From Chaetoderma sp. LZ-2023a (lineage: Eukaryota; Mollusca; Caudofoveata; Chaetodermatida; Chaetodermatidae): a stretch of 64,000 nucleotides of DNA. This document shows, in pieces, positions 12,536-23,298 of this stretch. Every line of letters starts with the position of its first letter. Position 1 is the stretch's first letter. The notes beneath the pieces were generated by a model. The model saw nothing but the letters and a program-made list of their open reading frames with translations, searched no databases and was not told the DNA's origin. The position numbers were made by a program, and so were the translations under genes. The DNA lies in the NCBI GenBank assembly GCA_034401795.1, contig CM067372.1:41148429-41212428 (forward strand), written 5' to 3'.

Positions 12536-12972
12536 TAAAGTTTTATATAAGCATTTTACCCAGTAGCCAAGAGTGACTCTTTGACTGAGTATTTTGTGGT
12601 TCTTTAATATCCCAATGTGGCGGGAATTTATGGGGTATAAATAGCATTTGATAGACACGGGTTTCCATTTTGTTGGATAACCTTAAGTGGAATGATTCGG
12701 ATTTATGGCATTTCGTACTTTGTGTGGTTATACTCATCAGAGAAAAATAGAAGTCAGATTAGTTTATCCTGTATGAAGGTTTAAAAGAGTAAGTGTTGAG
12801 TGCGTTTAAGCTTACCTCTCGACGGGTCAGTTCCCCAGTCTGTGACTAGACGTGGTTCTAGTCCAGGAGTGAGGTATGTTACTGTGTCGGTTAAACAAGT
12901 TTCGACAAAGAGAAATGAGAAGAGTTCATCGTCTGTTGTGTTACTGGTGCACGGTATACTACCCTCAGGAAT

Positions 12973-13326
12973 ATGAATTACGAACTGCGTGTGGATGTGG
13001 TCGGCCTCCTCGATACATGCAATGTTATTTACCTACTCACATGCACACACTGTCACAAACAGTATGTGGGGGAAACAAAACGTGAGTTCCACGTACGAGT
13101 GAAAGAACATTTAAGGGATATTAAAAAACACAAAGTTACCCTTGTTGCAAAACATTTTAATTTACCCAACCATACTGGACAAAACGTGTCCTATAAAATT
13201 ATACATGTTCTCCCTCATGATCCTGAGGACATTGATAAAACTTATATCAGGAAAGAACAAGAGAAGTACTGGATACACCAACTACACACGTTGGACCCCA
13301 TAGGGATTAATCATGCAGATTGGTGA
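12973..13326 (+). pseudogene. Penelope-like element: C-terminal GIY-YIG endonuclease domain
   Basis: The 117-residue frame contains a cysteine-flanked GIY-YIG signature: VIYLLTCTHC (about 18-27), then QYVGETKREF (about 30-39), HVRVKEH (40-46), a KHFNLPNH stretch, and YWIHQLHTLDPIGIN near the end. In Penelope-like retroelements this nuclease domain follows the reverse transcriptase and makes the target nick. No RT is found upstream: the frame has no RT motifs and upstream frames are closed, so the copy is 5'-truncated. The first 15 residues are probably out of the native frame. A stand-alone host GIY-YIG gene is less likely, given a second relic at 20.3 kb. Confidence 0.75.
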
Positions 13327-13394
13327 TTCCAAAATCTGAGTTGTTCTTTATGTGGGTATATAGCGTTTGCTTTCTCTGCGTGTCTGTCTGGGCA

Positions 13395-14130
13395 GCTATA
13401 TGAAAGTGATTTTCATCCAACATTTATGAGGGTTTATGCTTTGAGGCACTGATGTTCGTTTCAAACGGACATGGTCATATTGATACAGTATGACCCAGTT
13501 AAGGGCATTACGTTGCAGTTCTAGATAGTAACAAGTTCCTAAGTGGGAGGATGATCTGAAGAGCTGTATACATTTTGTGGTCAAAAGTATGATATCAGGG
13601 TGACCCAATTAAGCAAATTTTGTTTCATTTCTGTATGATAGCTAAAGTTCACACGAAATGTCTGTAGAACCTATTGATTTTGGGGTCAAAAGATCATGGT
13701 TGTGGTACCCCAATTAAGTTTTGTGTTACATTTCTGGAGGAGAACTCAAACTTTACTCGAGTGATCATCACATGGTGGTAGGTTTCCCTCGAGAGTCCAA
13801 AGTACCCTACGGATATTTTTGGGGTCAAAGGTCAGGATGACCTTGTTGCTGAAGTTTTACTTCATTTCTTGATGAAAGCTCAAATTCTCCCGAATAAATA
13901 TTCATCAACAAGGCGGAGGTTGGCCATGGCTGTCCAATGAAGCCTATTGATTTGGGATAGAACAAGTCGGGGTAATGATCACCAAATTATGTAAATTGTG
14001 TCATGTTTCCAGATGATAGGTTTTTGTTCTACTGAGGGGATCGTAGCTCATCTTGGCCTTATAATTAATCCCCTTCACTGTACAACCCTACTCATTTTGG
14101 CATCAAAGGTCAAAGTTCAGTTATGAAAAT
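13395..14130 (+). repeat. diverged tandem repeat with GGTCAAAGGTCA and CCCAATTAAG motifs
   Basis: Four or so units of roughly 130-190 bp share 'tggggtcaaaggtca', 'gaccCaattaag', 'catttct..gatgaaagctc' and 'cctattgatttgg'. They are too diverged for an exact period. No coding potential. Confidence 0.5.
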
Positions 14131-14339
14131 TCTATTGCTGATGCTTTGGGCAGGCCATTGATTTCAGGAATCTGTTGTTGTTTGTCTGTACTACTGATAA
14201 TCCACTGGTTTTATTTCTGTTAACATTTTTAGATATACATGTATCTTAAAAATCCATTTAATATTATTTTATTTCTATTAAAATTAATATATTTCACTAT
14301 TCAGCTTGAACTTGTAATATACAAAATTGGTGTTTTAGT

Positions 14340-14775
14340 TTTGCCTGCGAAGCAGAAAGCATAGAACATAGGTATCACTTTTCAGATGACGGTGGCAGAG
14401 TCAACGTTAAGTTTCTGCGTTTAGAAAATAATCTTTGCCTATATTTAGGATTGCTTACTCATACTGGAACCAAACTTGGACACATGTTGCCTATACAATA
14501 CGGAGCCAGCATGATGATAGCGAGGTCACACGGTTAAAGCTCACGGTCACTGTCATTGATATTTAGCTTCTGCTTTTCTACCATTACATTTTTGCGTTTA
14601 GCAAATCATTTACAAATATATTTTCATATATTGGAACTAAAGCTGGATGCTTAGTTACATATAATCTTAAGAAAACAGCATGATGACATAGAGATCACAA
14701 GGTCAAAGGTCAATGTCACTGTGACAAAGAGGAGACAGACAAGACATTTAATTCGGCAGAATTCTTATCTATAGA
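14340..14775 (+). repeat. dispersed repeat F5, second copy
   Basis: It begins GCCTGCGAAGCAGAAAGC and ends 'acaaagaggagacagacaagacatttaattcggcagaattc'. It is collinear with 7135-7500 and has an internal duplication of the 'tctgcgtttag' segment. Confidence 0.65.
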
Positions 14776-14994
14776 ATGAAGATCGCCAATGATCATACTG
14801 AGAGATTGTGTTGCTTACCAATGTTGTTATCCAACAGCAACAGTTTTCAAGCATCTGATGTCATAATTACCAAAATTACGTCACTAATTAGCTGATGTCA
14901 CAATTATATTAACCTATAGCTCTGTCACTAAAATTGAAAAGTCCATTCCTAGTGTGCGAATTGTATGTCTGATAAATTTACAATTTATTAAACA

Positions 14995-15140
14995 TTCTGT
15001 TGAATATTTTGAAATGAATTTGACTGGGAACTGTTCCTGCCATTGGCACCAACATACACCAGTCAAGTTATTTTCAAAATATTCAACAGCTTAGCTGTCG
15101 AGTTGCCTTGAAATTTAGATTATGGGAATTCAGGTTTAAA
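14995..15140. repeat. FB2 foldback with flanks
   Basis: It has a TTCTGTTGAATATTTTGAAA left arm, a GACTGGGAACTGTTCCTGCC core and a CAAAATATTCAACAG right arm. A conserved flank follows (CCTTGAAATTTAGATTATGG), also found after other FB2 copies, so the mobile unit is longer than the hairpin. Confidence 0.7.
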
Positions 15141-15364
15141 AGTTTCAAATCGATTACAACATTCCTAGAAAGTGCGCCGACCTTAGGTAGAAATGGACGA
15201 GGCATAGCTAGAGACAGATCCCCCCCCCCATAAGAATTGTGTAAAACATTGCAGAATAGTGTGAACTGTCAATTTAATGGCAACACATATAAAGGTTTAA
15301 ATACTATCTTGCCTGCACAACATAAATAGAGACATCACTCAAATAGACACCATAAAGGTTCTTT

Positions 15365-15505
15365 AAACTCTTTAAATGTTCAAAATTGTTTGCCGACCAA
15401 GAGATTATTTTGAAAATTTATCACTGGAATGACTGGCTCATTTATAGAGCCAGTCATTCCCGTGATAAGTTTAAAAAAATAAATGAGCTTGTGTGTTTAA
15501 GGGTC
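15365..15505. repeat. FB1 foldback repeat
   Basis: TATCACTGGAATGACTGGCT, then CATTTATAGAGCCAGTCATTC, and a diverged CCAAGAGATTATTTTGAAAA outer arm on the left only. Confidence 0.65.
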
Positions 15506-16017
15506 AACCATCTTATTGAACAATCAATGTTCAAATTTTAATGGAGCTTTTTAGTAGTGTCCTATGCAATGCATTATTATTAACTTGAAATTTTACAAAT
15601 TTTTCATGGTATTAGAAATGGTTCCAAAACATTTTTATTAGTCATTATTACTCAACGATTACTTATAAGATTTGGATGAAATTTTTCCGGAAGGGCTCTA
15701 TACCATGCAAAGCTACCATATTTCTAGTTTACATCTTTGTTATTGTTTTGTTTAGGTTTGGACGTTTTGACTGATTACCTTCCACCTCAGGTTTCAAACA
15801 AAATGTACAACAATGATCCTTTCTGAATAAACAGTCGTAAGAAATGGAGGTATCCAATCTGTAATTCAGGTATCTGGTGTGAGTGACATCATAATCAATT
15901 CCATCACTAGGTATCTGATGTTGCAATCATAATGATGTATAGATCCATGACAAAAATTGAAAAATCAATCGCTAGCGCACGAATTGAATGGCTTTCTTGA
16001 ATCTACAATTTAATAGA
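15506..16017. other. non-coding DNA
   Basis: No gene is recognised. The right part carries 'gtatctgatgt..caatcataatgatgta..gctagcgcacgaatt', which also precedes FB2 copies near 9.4 and 14.9 kb, so it belongs to the extended FB2 repeat. Confidence 0.5.
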
Positions 16018-16150
16018 CATTATGTTAAATATTTTGAAAATAATTTGACTGGGGGGTGGTTGCTGTTGCCAAATTTGTTTCAAAATATTCCACAGCTTAC
16101 TTGTATAATAACCTTGGAATTTAGATTATGGGAGTTCAGGTTTCAAATTG
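16018..16150. repeat. FB2 foldback with flanks
   Basis: TAAATATTTTGAAAATAATTT left arm, GACTGGGGGGTGGTTGCTGTTGCC core, CAAAATATTCCACAG right arm, then the conserved 'ccttggaatttagattatgggagttcagg' flank. Confidence 0.65.
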
Positions 16151-16401
16151 ATTTCAACACACCAAAAAAGTGACTAGAGCTTAGATAGAAACGGGTGGCC
16201 CACATATTATGATTTCACATATTGGTCTTAATACGAATAAATCCCAACAAAAGTAGGAATGGGAGGATTGGCAACCTGATTATCAGTGATCTTTGTCAAA
16301 CATAGATTCAGTCTTCATAACATGGTGTAGCGTTCATTCTTTGTCATCAGTTTAACCCCTTCAACTATATAGGCCAGATACCACCAATTCAGTGTAAAGT
16401 A

Positions 16402-17645
16402 AACAAGAGGCCCAATGGGCCTGTGTCGCTCACCTGGGCTCCTGGAGCACTAATTTTTTGACAGGTTGTTTAGGAATAGTCTTTTAAATGAGTTTGTGGA
16501 CATTTTTGCAAGTCCAATATGGCCGCCAAACACGCTTCATTTTGATTGGTACACTGCGGCCATTTTTGTTACGTAGCTCCTTCCCTTGAACAAACCTTAA
16601 TGGCACTCGGAGGCTAATATCTCCCAGATTATGGCTCAATCCATTCAGTGGTTCTGGAGTTGTTTTGGCAAAAAATAGGTTATCCAAAATGGCCGCCAAA
16701 CCATTTGGCCAATCAAGTTCCCTTGAACAAACGATGCACCTCTTGCCCTAGATGATATTTCATGCGTTTTGAATTGATCCCCCAAGCGGTTTCGGAGACT
16801 TTTAAAGACATTTCATTTCCGATCGGCTTTGTTTGAACAAACATGGACCTCTATGCCCTCAGAATGCTTCCTGCCAAATATACTTGAAATCGGTCCAGTG
16901 GTTCTTGAGAAGGCATTTTTAATTTCCCATTGCTTATAGCTTTTAGTATGGGAATTTTTGGCAGGAAAAAGATCCAAAATCTTGAGCCAAACCATTTATC
17001 CAACAGTTTAAAAAATGGCAAATATGAAATCAGAATACCCACAAACATGATTATATAAAACCAATTTCGACCTCAAAATCCATCAAATAAAAAAATCAAT
17101 TATGGCCGCCAAACACGCTATATTTTTATTAGCCCACAGCAGTCATGTTTTTTGACAGTTCAACTTCCCTTGATCAAACTTTAATGGCCCTTAGTCCCTA
17201 ATCATATCTGCCAAATTACAACACGATCCCTTCAGCGGTTCTGGAGACATTGTTTTCGCTAAAACTAGGTCAACCAAGATGGCCACCGAACCATTTGACC
17301 AATCAACTTCCCTGAACAAACTTGTTTCAGTTCTTGCCCTAGATCATATTTCATGAGGTTTGCATCAATCCCACAAACGGTTTCAGAGAATATTTTTGAA
17401 GACGTTTCCTAGAATCGGCCAAAATCCAAGATGACCGCCGGCCAAATTGGCCAATCGGCTTCATTTCAACAAACTTGGATCCCTATGTCCTCAGGATGCT
17501 TCCTGCCAAATATAATTTAAATCAGCCCTGTGGTTCTTGAGAAGTCGTTTAAGGAACAAGTTGATGGATGGACGGATGGACACACGATGGACGGTCGCCA
17601 TGGCATAAGCTCACTTGGCCTTTCAGGCCAGATGAGCTAATAATA
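16402..17645 (+). repeat. GAGGCCC element, full-length-like copy A
   Basis: The head is AACAAGAGGCCCAATGGGCC then TCGCTCACCTGGG. The tail is CCATGGCATAAGCTCACTTG, then GGCCTTTCAGGCC and GATGAGCTAATAAT. Head and tail hold inverted GCTCACCTGG/CCAGATGAGC sequence. The body carries repeated 'aagatggccgccaaa', 'tgaacaaac' and 'ggttctggaga' blocks and a GACGGATGGACACACGATGG stretch before the tail. No ORF of note. Confidence 0.75.
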
Positions 17646-18395
17646 ATTTGTTCGATTACTTTGAATATAATTTGACTGACAAATTGACAGTTGAATTAAT
17701 TTCAAAATAGTCAATAGCTTACCTTTGTTGCTTGAAATTAACATCCATGTGTACTATGATTTCATGATCTAAAGAATTAGTACTGCGGTGTGTAGGATAA
17801 CCTGTCATTTACTCATACTGTGGTGCAAATACCTGATAACTCATGTTCACTTTTATATGATTTATCTATTATTGTTATTGTTGTTGTTGTTGTATCATCA
17901 AAGTCTAATAAAATACATACGAGACCAGTCCGTTTGTTACAATGTTTTAACCGTCAAAATTGGTCAGAAAAATCCAAGAGTTTTGCTTGATCAATGTCCA
18001 TTTGCAGATTAAGAGGACTCCTTTACTGCGGTACTCATAGATTACTGATATGCATCTCCTGATAACCAATTTAACAGTTTTGTCACCACAAACTTGACTA
18101 TGGGAATATGTGGATAGAAAATGACTCGTAGTGCACCACCTACAGCAAAGGCTTGACCTGCCAGAGATGTTGCCTATTGACGGTTATGCAAATTATTCTT
18201 TACTTTATGCTATTCTCTGTAAATCTTATTCTGTAAATATGCAAAGCTATAATTCTTTCCACAAACCGTATAGAAACTGATTTTTACACGTTAAATCATG
18301 AAATGATCAATGGTAACTGATGACATTTTGACGAATACATCATGTGTACATTGACACACAATCATATGTTTAGTACTATTGCAATGTTAAATTTG
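17646..18395. other. non-coding DNA with FB2 remnant and small (GTT)n
   Basis: A worn FB2 hairpin lies at about 17650-17715 (TTTGACTGACAAATTGACAG core). A short TTGTTGTTGTTGTTG run is near 17876. No gene. Confidence 0.5.
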
Positions 18396-20110
18396 TTAGC
18401 TCACCTGGCCACTCATGCCATGGTGGCCATCCGTCATCCATCAAATCGTATCTCATTTATGCATTGACCGATTTCAACCAAATTTGGCTAGAAGGATCCT
18501 ATGGTGGTAGGCTCCAGAACATGTATTCAGAATTCTGATTGGTCAATCTTTCTGGCTGCCACCTTGGATTTTCCCAAAAATTTCCGGCAAGCATTTAAAA
18601 TGCTACTCCTCAAATATAAATGGCCTCAACTTCAGCGAAACTAATTATATATTGGTAGGCTTCAATACATCTAACGAGAATTCTGATTTGTCGGTATTTC
18701 TGGCAGCTATCTTGGATTTTCTGAGAATTTCTTGAAATCAGTTAAAAACCTACTCCACATTAACCACTTGGCAGATTTCAAGCAAACTTGTTTGGGATGA
18801 CCCTTCAGAACATGTATACAGAATTTTGGTCTATTTTTTCATTGGCCATCTAGAATTTTCCAAAAAATGGCGGGAAATCGTTTAATGCGCTACTCTTCAT
18901 TAACTGCTTGGGAAATTTCAACCAGACATGGCTGGAAGGATACTAGGCTGGTAGGTTCAGAACATGTACACAGAATTTTGAATGGTCCATTTTTCTGGTG
19001 GCCATCTGGGATTTCTTAACATTTCTGGAAATCAGTTAAACCCCTACTTCTCATTAACCACTTTGCTGATTTCAAGCAAACTCGTTTGGAAGAACCCTAG
19101 AGTTGTATACTTCAGAAGGTATATATAGAATTTTGATTGGTCAATTTTTTGGGCACCCATCTTGAATTTTCTGAAAAATGACAGAAAATCGTTTAGAACG
19201 CTACTCATTAACTGCTTGGGCAATTTGAACCAGACTTGGATGGAAGAATACTAGGCTGCTCAGTTTCAGAACATTTTGATTGGTCAATTTTTCTGGCGGC
19301 TATCTTGGATTCTCTGCACACTTCCAGAAATCAATTAAAATGCTACTCCTCATTAACCGCTTGAATGATTTTAAAAGCAAACTGTGTTTGGAGAACCCTA
19401 GAGTGGTATGCTTCAAAAGTTGTATACAGAATTTTTATTTGTCTATTTTTTCAGCGGTCATCTTGAATTTTCCGAAAAATCTCGGGAAATCCTTTAAACG
19501 GCTACACTTCATTAACTGCTGGGACATTTTCAACCAGACGTGACTGGAAGGATACTAGGCTGTTATGTTTCAGAACATGTACAGAATTTTGATTGGTCAA
19601 TTTTTCCGGCACCCATCTTGGATTCTCTGAACATTTCCGGAAATCAGTTAAAATGTTACTTCTCATTAACCGCTTGAACGATTTTAAGCAAACTGTGATG
19701 GGAGGACCCTAAAGTGGTATGCTTCAAAAGTTGTATACATAATTTGTATTAGTCCTTTTTTTCAAATGGCATCATGAATTTTCCATAGTCTCAGGAAATC
19801 GTTTAAACGTTACTCCTTATTAACTGCATGAACAATTTCAACCAGACAAGGCTAGAAGGATGCTAGGCTGGTAGGTTTCTGAAATTGTATACAGAAATTT
19901 GATTGGTCAAATTTTTCTGCCGGCTATCTTGGATTTTCCTCATTAACCACTTGGCTGACTTCAAGTAAACTCGGTTGATGTGGTGTGCTTCAGAGCTTGT
20001 ATACAGAATTTTGAATGGTCAATTTATTTGGCGGCCATCTAGGTTTTTCCAAAAAATGTCTGGAAATAATTTTAAATGCTACTCCACATTAACCGCTTGT
20101 TCAACAACAT
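18396..20110 (-). repeat. GAGCTAA-type repeat array, reverse orientation
   Basis: It opens with TTAGCTCACCTGGCC at 18397-18411 and CCATGGTGGCCATCCGTC, the reverse complement of the family tail. About ten imperfect units of roughly 150-170 bp follow, carrying 'gaattttgattggtcaattttt', 'atcttggattttc', 'cattaaccgcttg' and alternating 'ctaggctggtaggtttc'/'accctagagtggtatgcttc' blocks. This two-type alternation suggests a dimeric unit. The array stops near 20.1 kb without a clear head. Confidence 0.65.
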
Positions 20111-20284
20111 ACATGACACTTTATAATGATGAAGACACAGTGTCCGGTTATAACATTGTACACTTGATATTATGTTGCGATATATATATTCATAAAACAT
20201 AGAAAACAAACCTTTATCATGGGAGTAGACTGATCCCTGATTACTAAGCAATAATCCCTGCTGATGTTGGATAAGTAGGAATGG

Positions 20285-20632
20285 GTATTTTATGTGGATG
20301 AAACTAAGCGGAAGTTTAGAAGCAAGATAAAAGAGCATGTTAGAGTCATGTGTGATAACCAAGAGACACCAGTAGCCAGACACTTAAACATAGCTAATCA
20401 CTCCAAATGTCATGTCTCCTACCACAATACAGGTCCTATGCATAGATCCCATAGTGTAGTAGGCCTATTAGAAGCCGAGATTACACAATCAGATAGATTG
20501 TACAATAAGTTGTACGATCTGTCGCATGCAGATTGCACAAGCGTTCACACGATACATGTTTTAGCCATCCGATGGCACACAACAGACATCTGTGCTACCT
20601 GTATACGTGGTATCTTAACGATCGCTTCTTGA
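20285..20632 (+). pseudogene. Penelope-like element: second GIY-YIG endonuclease remnant
   Basis: In frame from about 20285 it reads FYVDETKRKFRSKIKEH followed by PVARHLNIANHSKCH. This matches the second half of the GIY-YIG domain seen at 12973-13326 (YVGETKREF..VKEH..HFNLPNH). The first half of the motif is missing, and the conserved glycine after YV is Asp. The remaining about 60 residues have no recognisable match and end at a stop at 20630-20632. It is a 5'-truncated, probably dead copy of a different Penelope-like subfamily, given the low identity. Confidence 0.6.
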
Positions 20633-21627
20633 CCAAAAAGAAGGAACACAGAGAGACTCCTGAACGTTTGTACAGGGTGCACATCGAAACTGGGGCAGGG
20701 CAGGCTGTGGTATGGTGGGGTGGGGCTAATGAGGGAATGGATGAAAGGGGATTCGCGCATACACTGCCACTTGGATGATTACATCCACATAGAATCGAGG
20801 ATGGGAGCGCATGATGATGATGATGTCTAGAAATATGCTAGACAGATGGCTGATGCTGTGTCATCTGAGGACCCTGGCCTATGCCTCTCTTGCTCCGCAA
20901 TAATGCCATGTCATGAAAGAAATAATTTAGCGATCGCAACTGCAGCCACAACTATTTGAGATGTGTGTTGGAAAAAAACCTGATCGTTGTGGTGTCATCA
21001 ATTTTTGTTGAAGAAACAATCTTCATTCGGATTTGTGCAACGCTCTGACATCCATGTACTATGCTGACAGTAAAGCAGACAAACGAACAGACAAGAATAG
21101 TCATGCCGAAACTACATGGTGCCACAAATAGTTGTATGGGATTAACATGTAGAGAAATCAGACACAGTCTGTTTAAGTTAAACATTATTTAAAAATTAGA
21201 GAACCTTTTTGAAAATCATATTCATATTGATGCATCTTGGTTCATTACACTCCGAAGAGCAATTGAATTAATTTGTGAATAACTTACTGGAAACTGAGGA
21301 ATACGAATCTAGATACTTATTCCCATTTAACTAAGAACTGGGAACTGGAATGAGTGGCTAACCTTGCGGAATTGATGAACAATAATGCAAATTAAAACGC
21401 TGACCAAAGAAAATATGAAACATAGGCTAATTCCAGTGATGGCACCAGGCTATGTTTGTTAGGGTGGGGGGCGGGGGAGTGAGAGTGCAACTCTGTTACA
21501 TAGGGTTGGTGCAATGTTGATGGAGAGGGTAGCACTCTTACAAAAGGTGGGGGTATGTTGTGGTCCAGGGGTTCTTCCCTGGGAAATTGTAAAAATTAGA
21601 TGCTCTATTAAGCCACTTTCCTTATTA
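20633..21627. other. non-coding DNA with G-rich patches
   Basis: No supported gene. A (GAT)n run lies near 20810-20825. A G-rich patch (GGGTGGGGGGCGGGGGAG) is near 21460. The first part may be 3' sequence of the Penelope-like remnant. Confidence 0.45.
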
Positions 21628-21889
21628 GTCCCCTACCGGTAAAACCGGGGGGACTATAGGTTTGCACTCTGTCTGTCCGTCTGTCGCAGTTGGTTTTCCG
21701 CACTTTTTTCCGCTGTCCAAGGTATTCAACTGAGAATTGGTTTATTGCTTTGTTATGAGAAGTTACAGACCAAGTTCGAGTTTCAGGCGTATGCATCAAT
21801 TTTTGATGGAGTTATGCCCCCTTTCGGCTTTCCGCACTTTTTCCGCACTCCTTCAAGTAATTTAAGTGAAAATCGGTGCATCGCTTTAG
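21628..21889 (+). repeat. satellite-like repeat, left flank of the interrupted array
   Basis: The head TAGTCCCCTACCGGTAAAAC then ACCGGGGGGACTATAGG and CTGTCTGTCCGTCTGTC is followed by about one and a half units of 'tttccgcacttttt..gagttatgccccctttcg..aagttcgagtttcagg'. The same units resume at 36385, so the DNA between looks like an insertion. Confidence 0.7.
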
Positions 21890-22079
21890 TACACGTAGTC
21901 TCTGCCAGAGTTGCATCAGCATGATGGGACCACCCATAGTGGCTTCCATCTACGTTGACAACGCTCACCTGGGAGGAGGCTAAAGGGATTAGCATGTGAA
22001 CCACGGCAGACTCTGGCATGTTCACATGTTACGCAGAGAATCTGGTGCTGAGCAGGAGTCTCCAGCAGACAACCATGGC

Positions 22080-22286
22080 CTACCCTTTCCACCCCATAGA
22101 AGTGGCAGACAGACTTGATCTCTTCACGTGGGTGAAAGCGGTCGTAAATGTTTGCAAGGGGTCGACCCAAGGATTGTACTGGGGGTCATCTGGGAAGTGG
22201 GCCCACTTGGCATCCAATATCATGGCAGTCTCAGCGCCCTGTGCCACTGATGTAGACGCCAGCACGACCAGTATGATGAGAATCAT
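22080..22286 (-). CDS. small secreted or membrane protein, 68 codons, possibly truncated
   Basis: Function unknown. The N-terminus is a clean signal peptide: hydrophobic ILIILVVLAS then small residues TSVAQGA, a likely signal-peptidase site. It is followed by a Trp/Asp/Pro-rich stretch (KWAHFPDDPQYNPWVDPL). The start is supported by an element promoter motif: GTTTAAC at 22308-22302 and TATATA at 22296-22291, just before GCC-ATG. The frame stops at 22080. A neighbouring frame stays open to about 21916 with a Cys/His-rich sequence, so the native protein may have been longer and broken by a frameshift. It is the leftmost recognisable gene of the element. Confidence 0.5.
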   Translation of the reverse strand: MILIILVVLASTSVAQGAETAMILDAKWAHFPDDPQYNPWVDPLQTFTTAFTHVKRSSLSATSMGWKG

Positions 22287-22288
22287 GG

Positions 22289-23260
22289 CTATATATGAAG
22301 AGTTAAACTGAACAGAGTGAACCCCTCGAAAAATGTTTGTGCCAGATCGAGCCCTGTTCCATCTGGATCGATAGTGATCTTCAACCCCGCAGGGGCTAGC
22401 TGCTTCACTCTGCCGCCGGCTAAGAAACGTAGCTCTAGGACTATATGAGTCATTTCCGGGCTAGTGAGTCCGACTCGCTGAAGCAGTTTAACAGCACCCT
22501 TGACTTTGGAGACATGTGACACACCATCTACCCGTAGGGTGCCCTCCTGGAGGTTAACAGCTTCTTCTGGTCCATCGAATGGACGACACAGCAGGAGCTT
22601 TCCACCTGTAACCCCAATCTGGTGACCCACCCTCGTCAGGGAGACACATTCACCTATGTAGGTGAGGAAGGATGATCCCCGAGTGTAGAGCTTTCGAACT
22701 GTCCCATCCTTTTTCACAACAGTGGAGAGGGGAGTAACCTCTATGTCAATAACTGCGGGAGGCCTATATAGGGGCAACCATGTTTGCCATTCACCTCCAG
22801 GTCCAGCGAGGTACCACACTTCATTCTTCTCAAATATGAACTGCAGGTTTTTTGCCATGGTCAATAGCAGGCCATCATGGGTCATCGGCGGTGCACCGCT
22901 CGAATAGGGTTTGACCAGATGAAAGCTGAGGTAATTATTTAGGGTGTTGATGTCTCCCACCTCTGTATCTGAGAGGTCAATCAATGGCTCGAGGATGTAC
23001 TTCCTCTTCGGAAAATCATACCGAAACACGATCTTGTGGCCATCTATGTTGCGACCCATGCGCTCCTTCGACACATCCTTGAGGTCTGTGAGCAGCTCCA
23101 CCCCATCACCACCAATGGGGTGGAGGGAGAATGCCTTTGAGTTTGCTTCGTACTGTAGGGCGAATGACTTGCCATCGCTCTGTTCTACCTTGGCAGCATC
23201 AACTGCGTACACATCTGCCAGGTCAGCAAGACAAGTCGAGTGAGCAAATATGGGTTCCAT
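22289..23260 (-). CDS. conserved-looking 323-residue element protein, function unknown
   Basis: This is the largest intact ORF of the element. It appears mixed alpha/beta to beta-rich, with no signal peptide or membrane segment. Landmarks are NIDGHKIVFRYDFPKRKY (about 71-88), GGEWQTWLPLYRPPAVIDIE (about 155-175) and a C-terminal ITIDPDGTGLDLAQ segment. Its length fits the minor capsid or penton range of Polintons, but I see no diagnostic motif and do not claim it. The start at 23260 is fixed by the shared GTTTAAAC-N7-TATA promoter with the divergent gene at 23299. It ends 2 bp before the ATG of the 68-codon gene downstream, a very tight arrangement. No lesions are seen. Confidence 0.7.
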   Translation of the reverse strand: MEPIFAHSTCLADLADVYAVDAAKVEQSDGKSFALQYEANSKAFSLHPIGGDGVELLTDLKDVSKERMGRNIDGHKIVFRYDFPKRKYILEPLIDLSDTEVGDINTLNNYLSFHLVKPYSSGAPPMTHDGLLLTMAKNLQFIFEKNEVWYLAGPGGEWQTWLPLYRPPAVIDIEVTPLSTVVKKDGTVRKLYTRGSSFLTYIGECVSLTRVGHQIGVTGGKLLLCRPFDGPEEAVNLQEGTLRVDGVSHVSKVKGAVKLLQRVGLTSPEMTHIVLELRFLAGGRVKQLAPAGLKITIDPDGTGLDLAQTFFEGFTLFSLTLHI

Positions 23261-23298
23261 AGCATGCTATAGGAGGGGTTTAAACAGGAGGTATAACC
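23261..23298. promoter_or_regulatory. shared bidirectional promoter with palindromic GTTTAAAC
   Basis: The 38-bp gap between divergent start codons holds GTTTAAAC (23278-23285). On each side TATA begins exactly 14 nt from the G: TATA at 23292-23295 on +, and TATA (23271-23268) on minus. AGGAGG flanks the palindrome on both sides of the + strand. The arrangement gives both genes the same GTTTAA-N8-TATA signal. Confidence 0.65.

Noticed and set aside
22018..22311. Plus-strand 97-codon ORF at the element's left end
   Set aside because: It is antisense to the minus-strand signal-peptide gene, which has a promoter motif; the plus frame has none.
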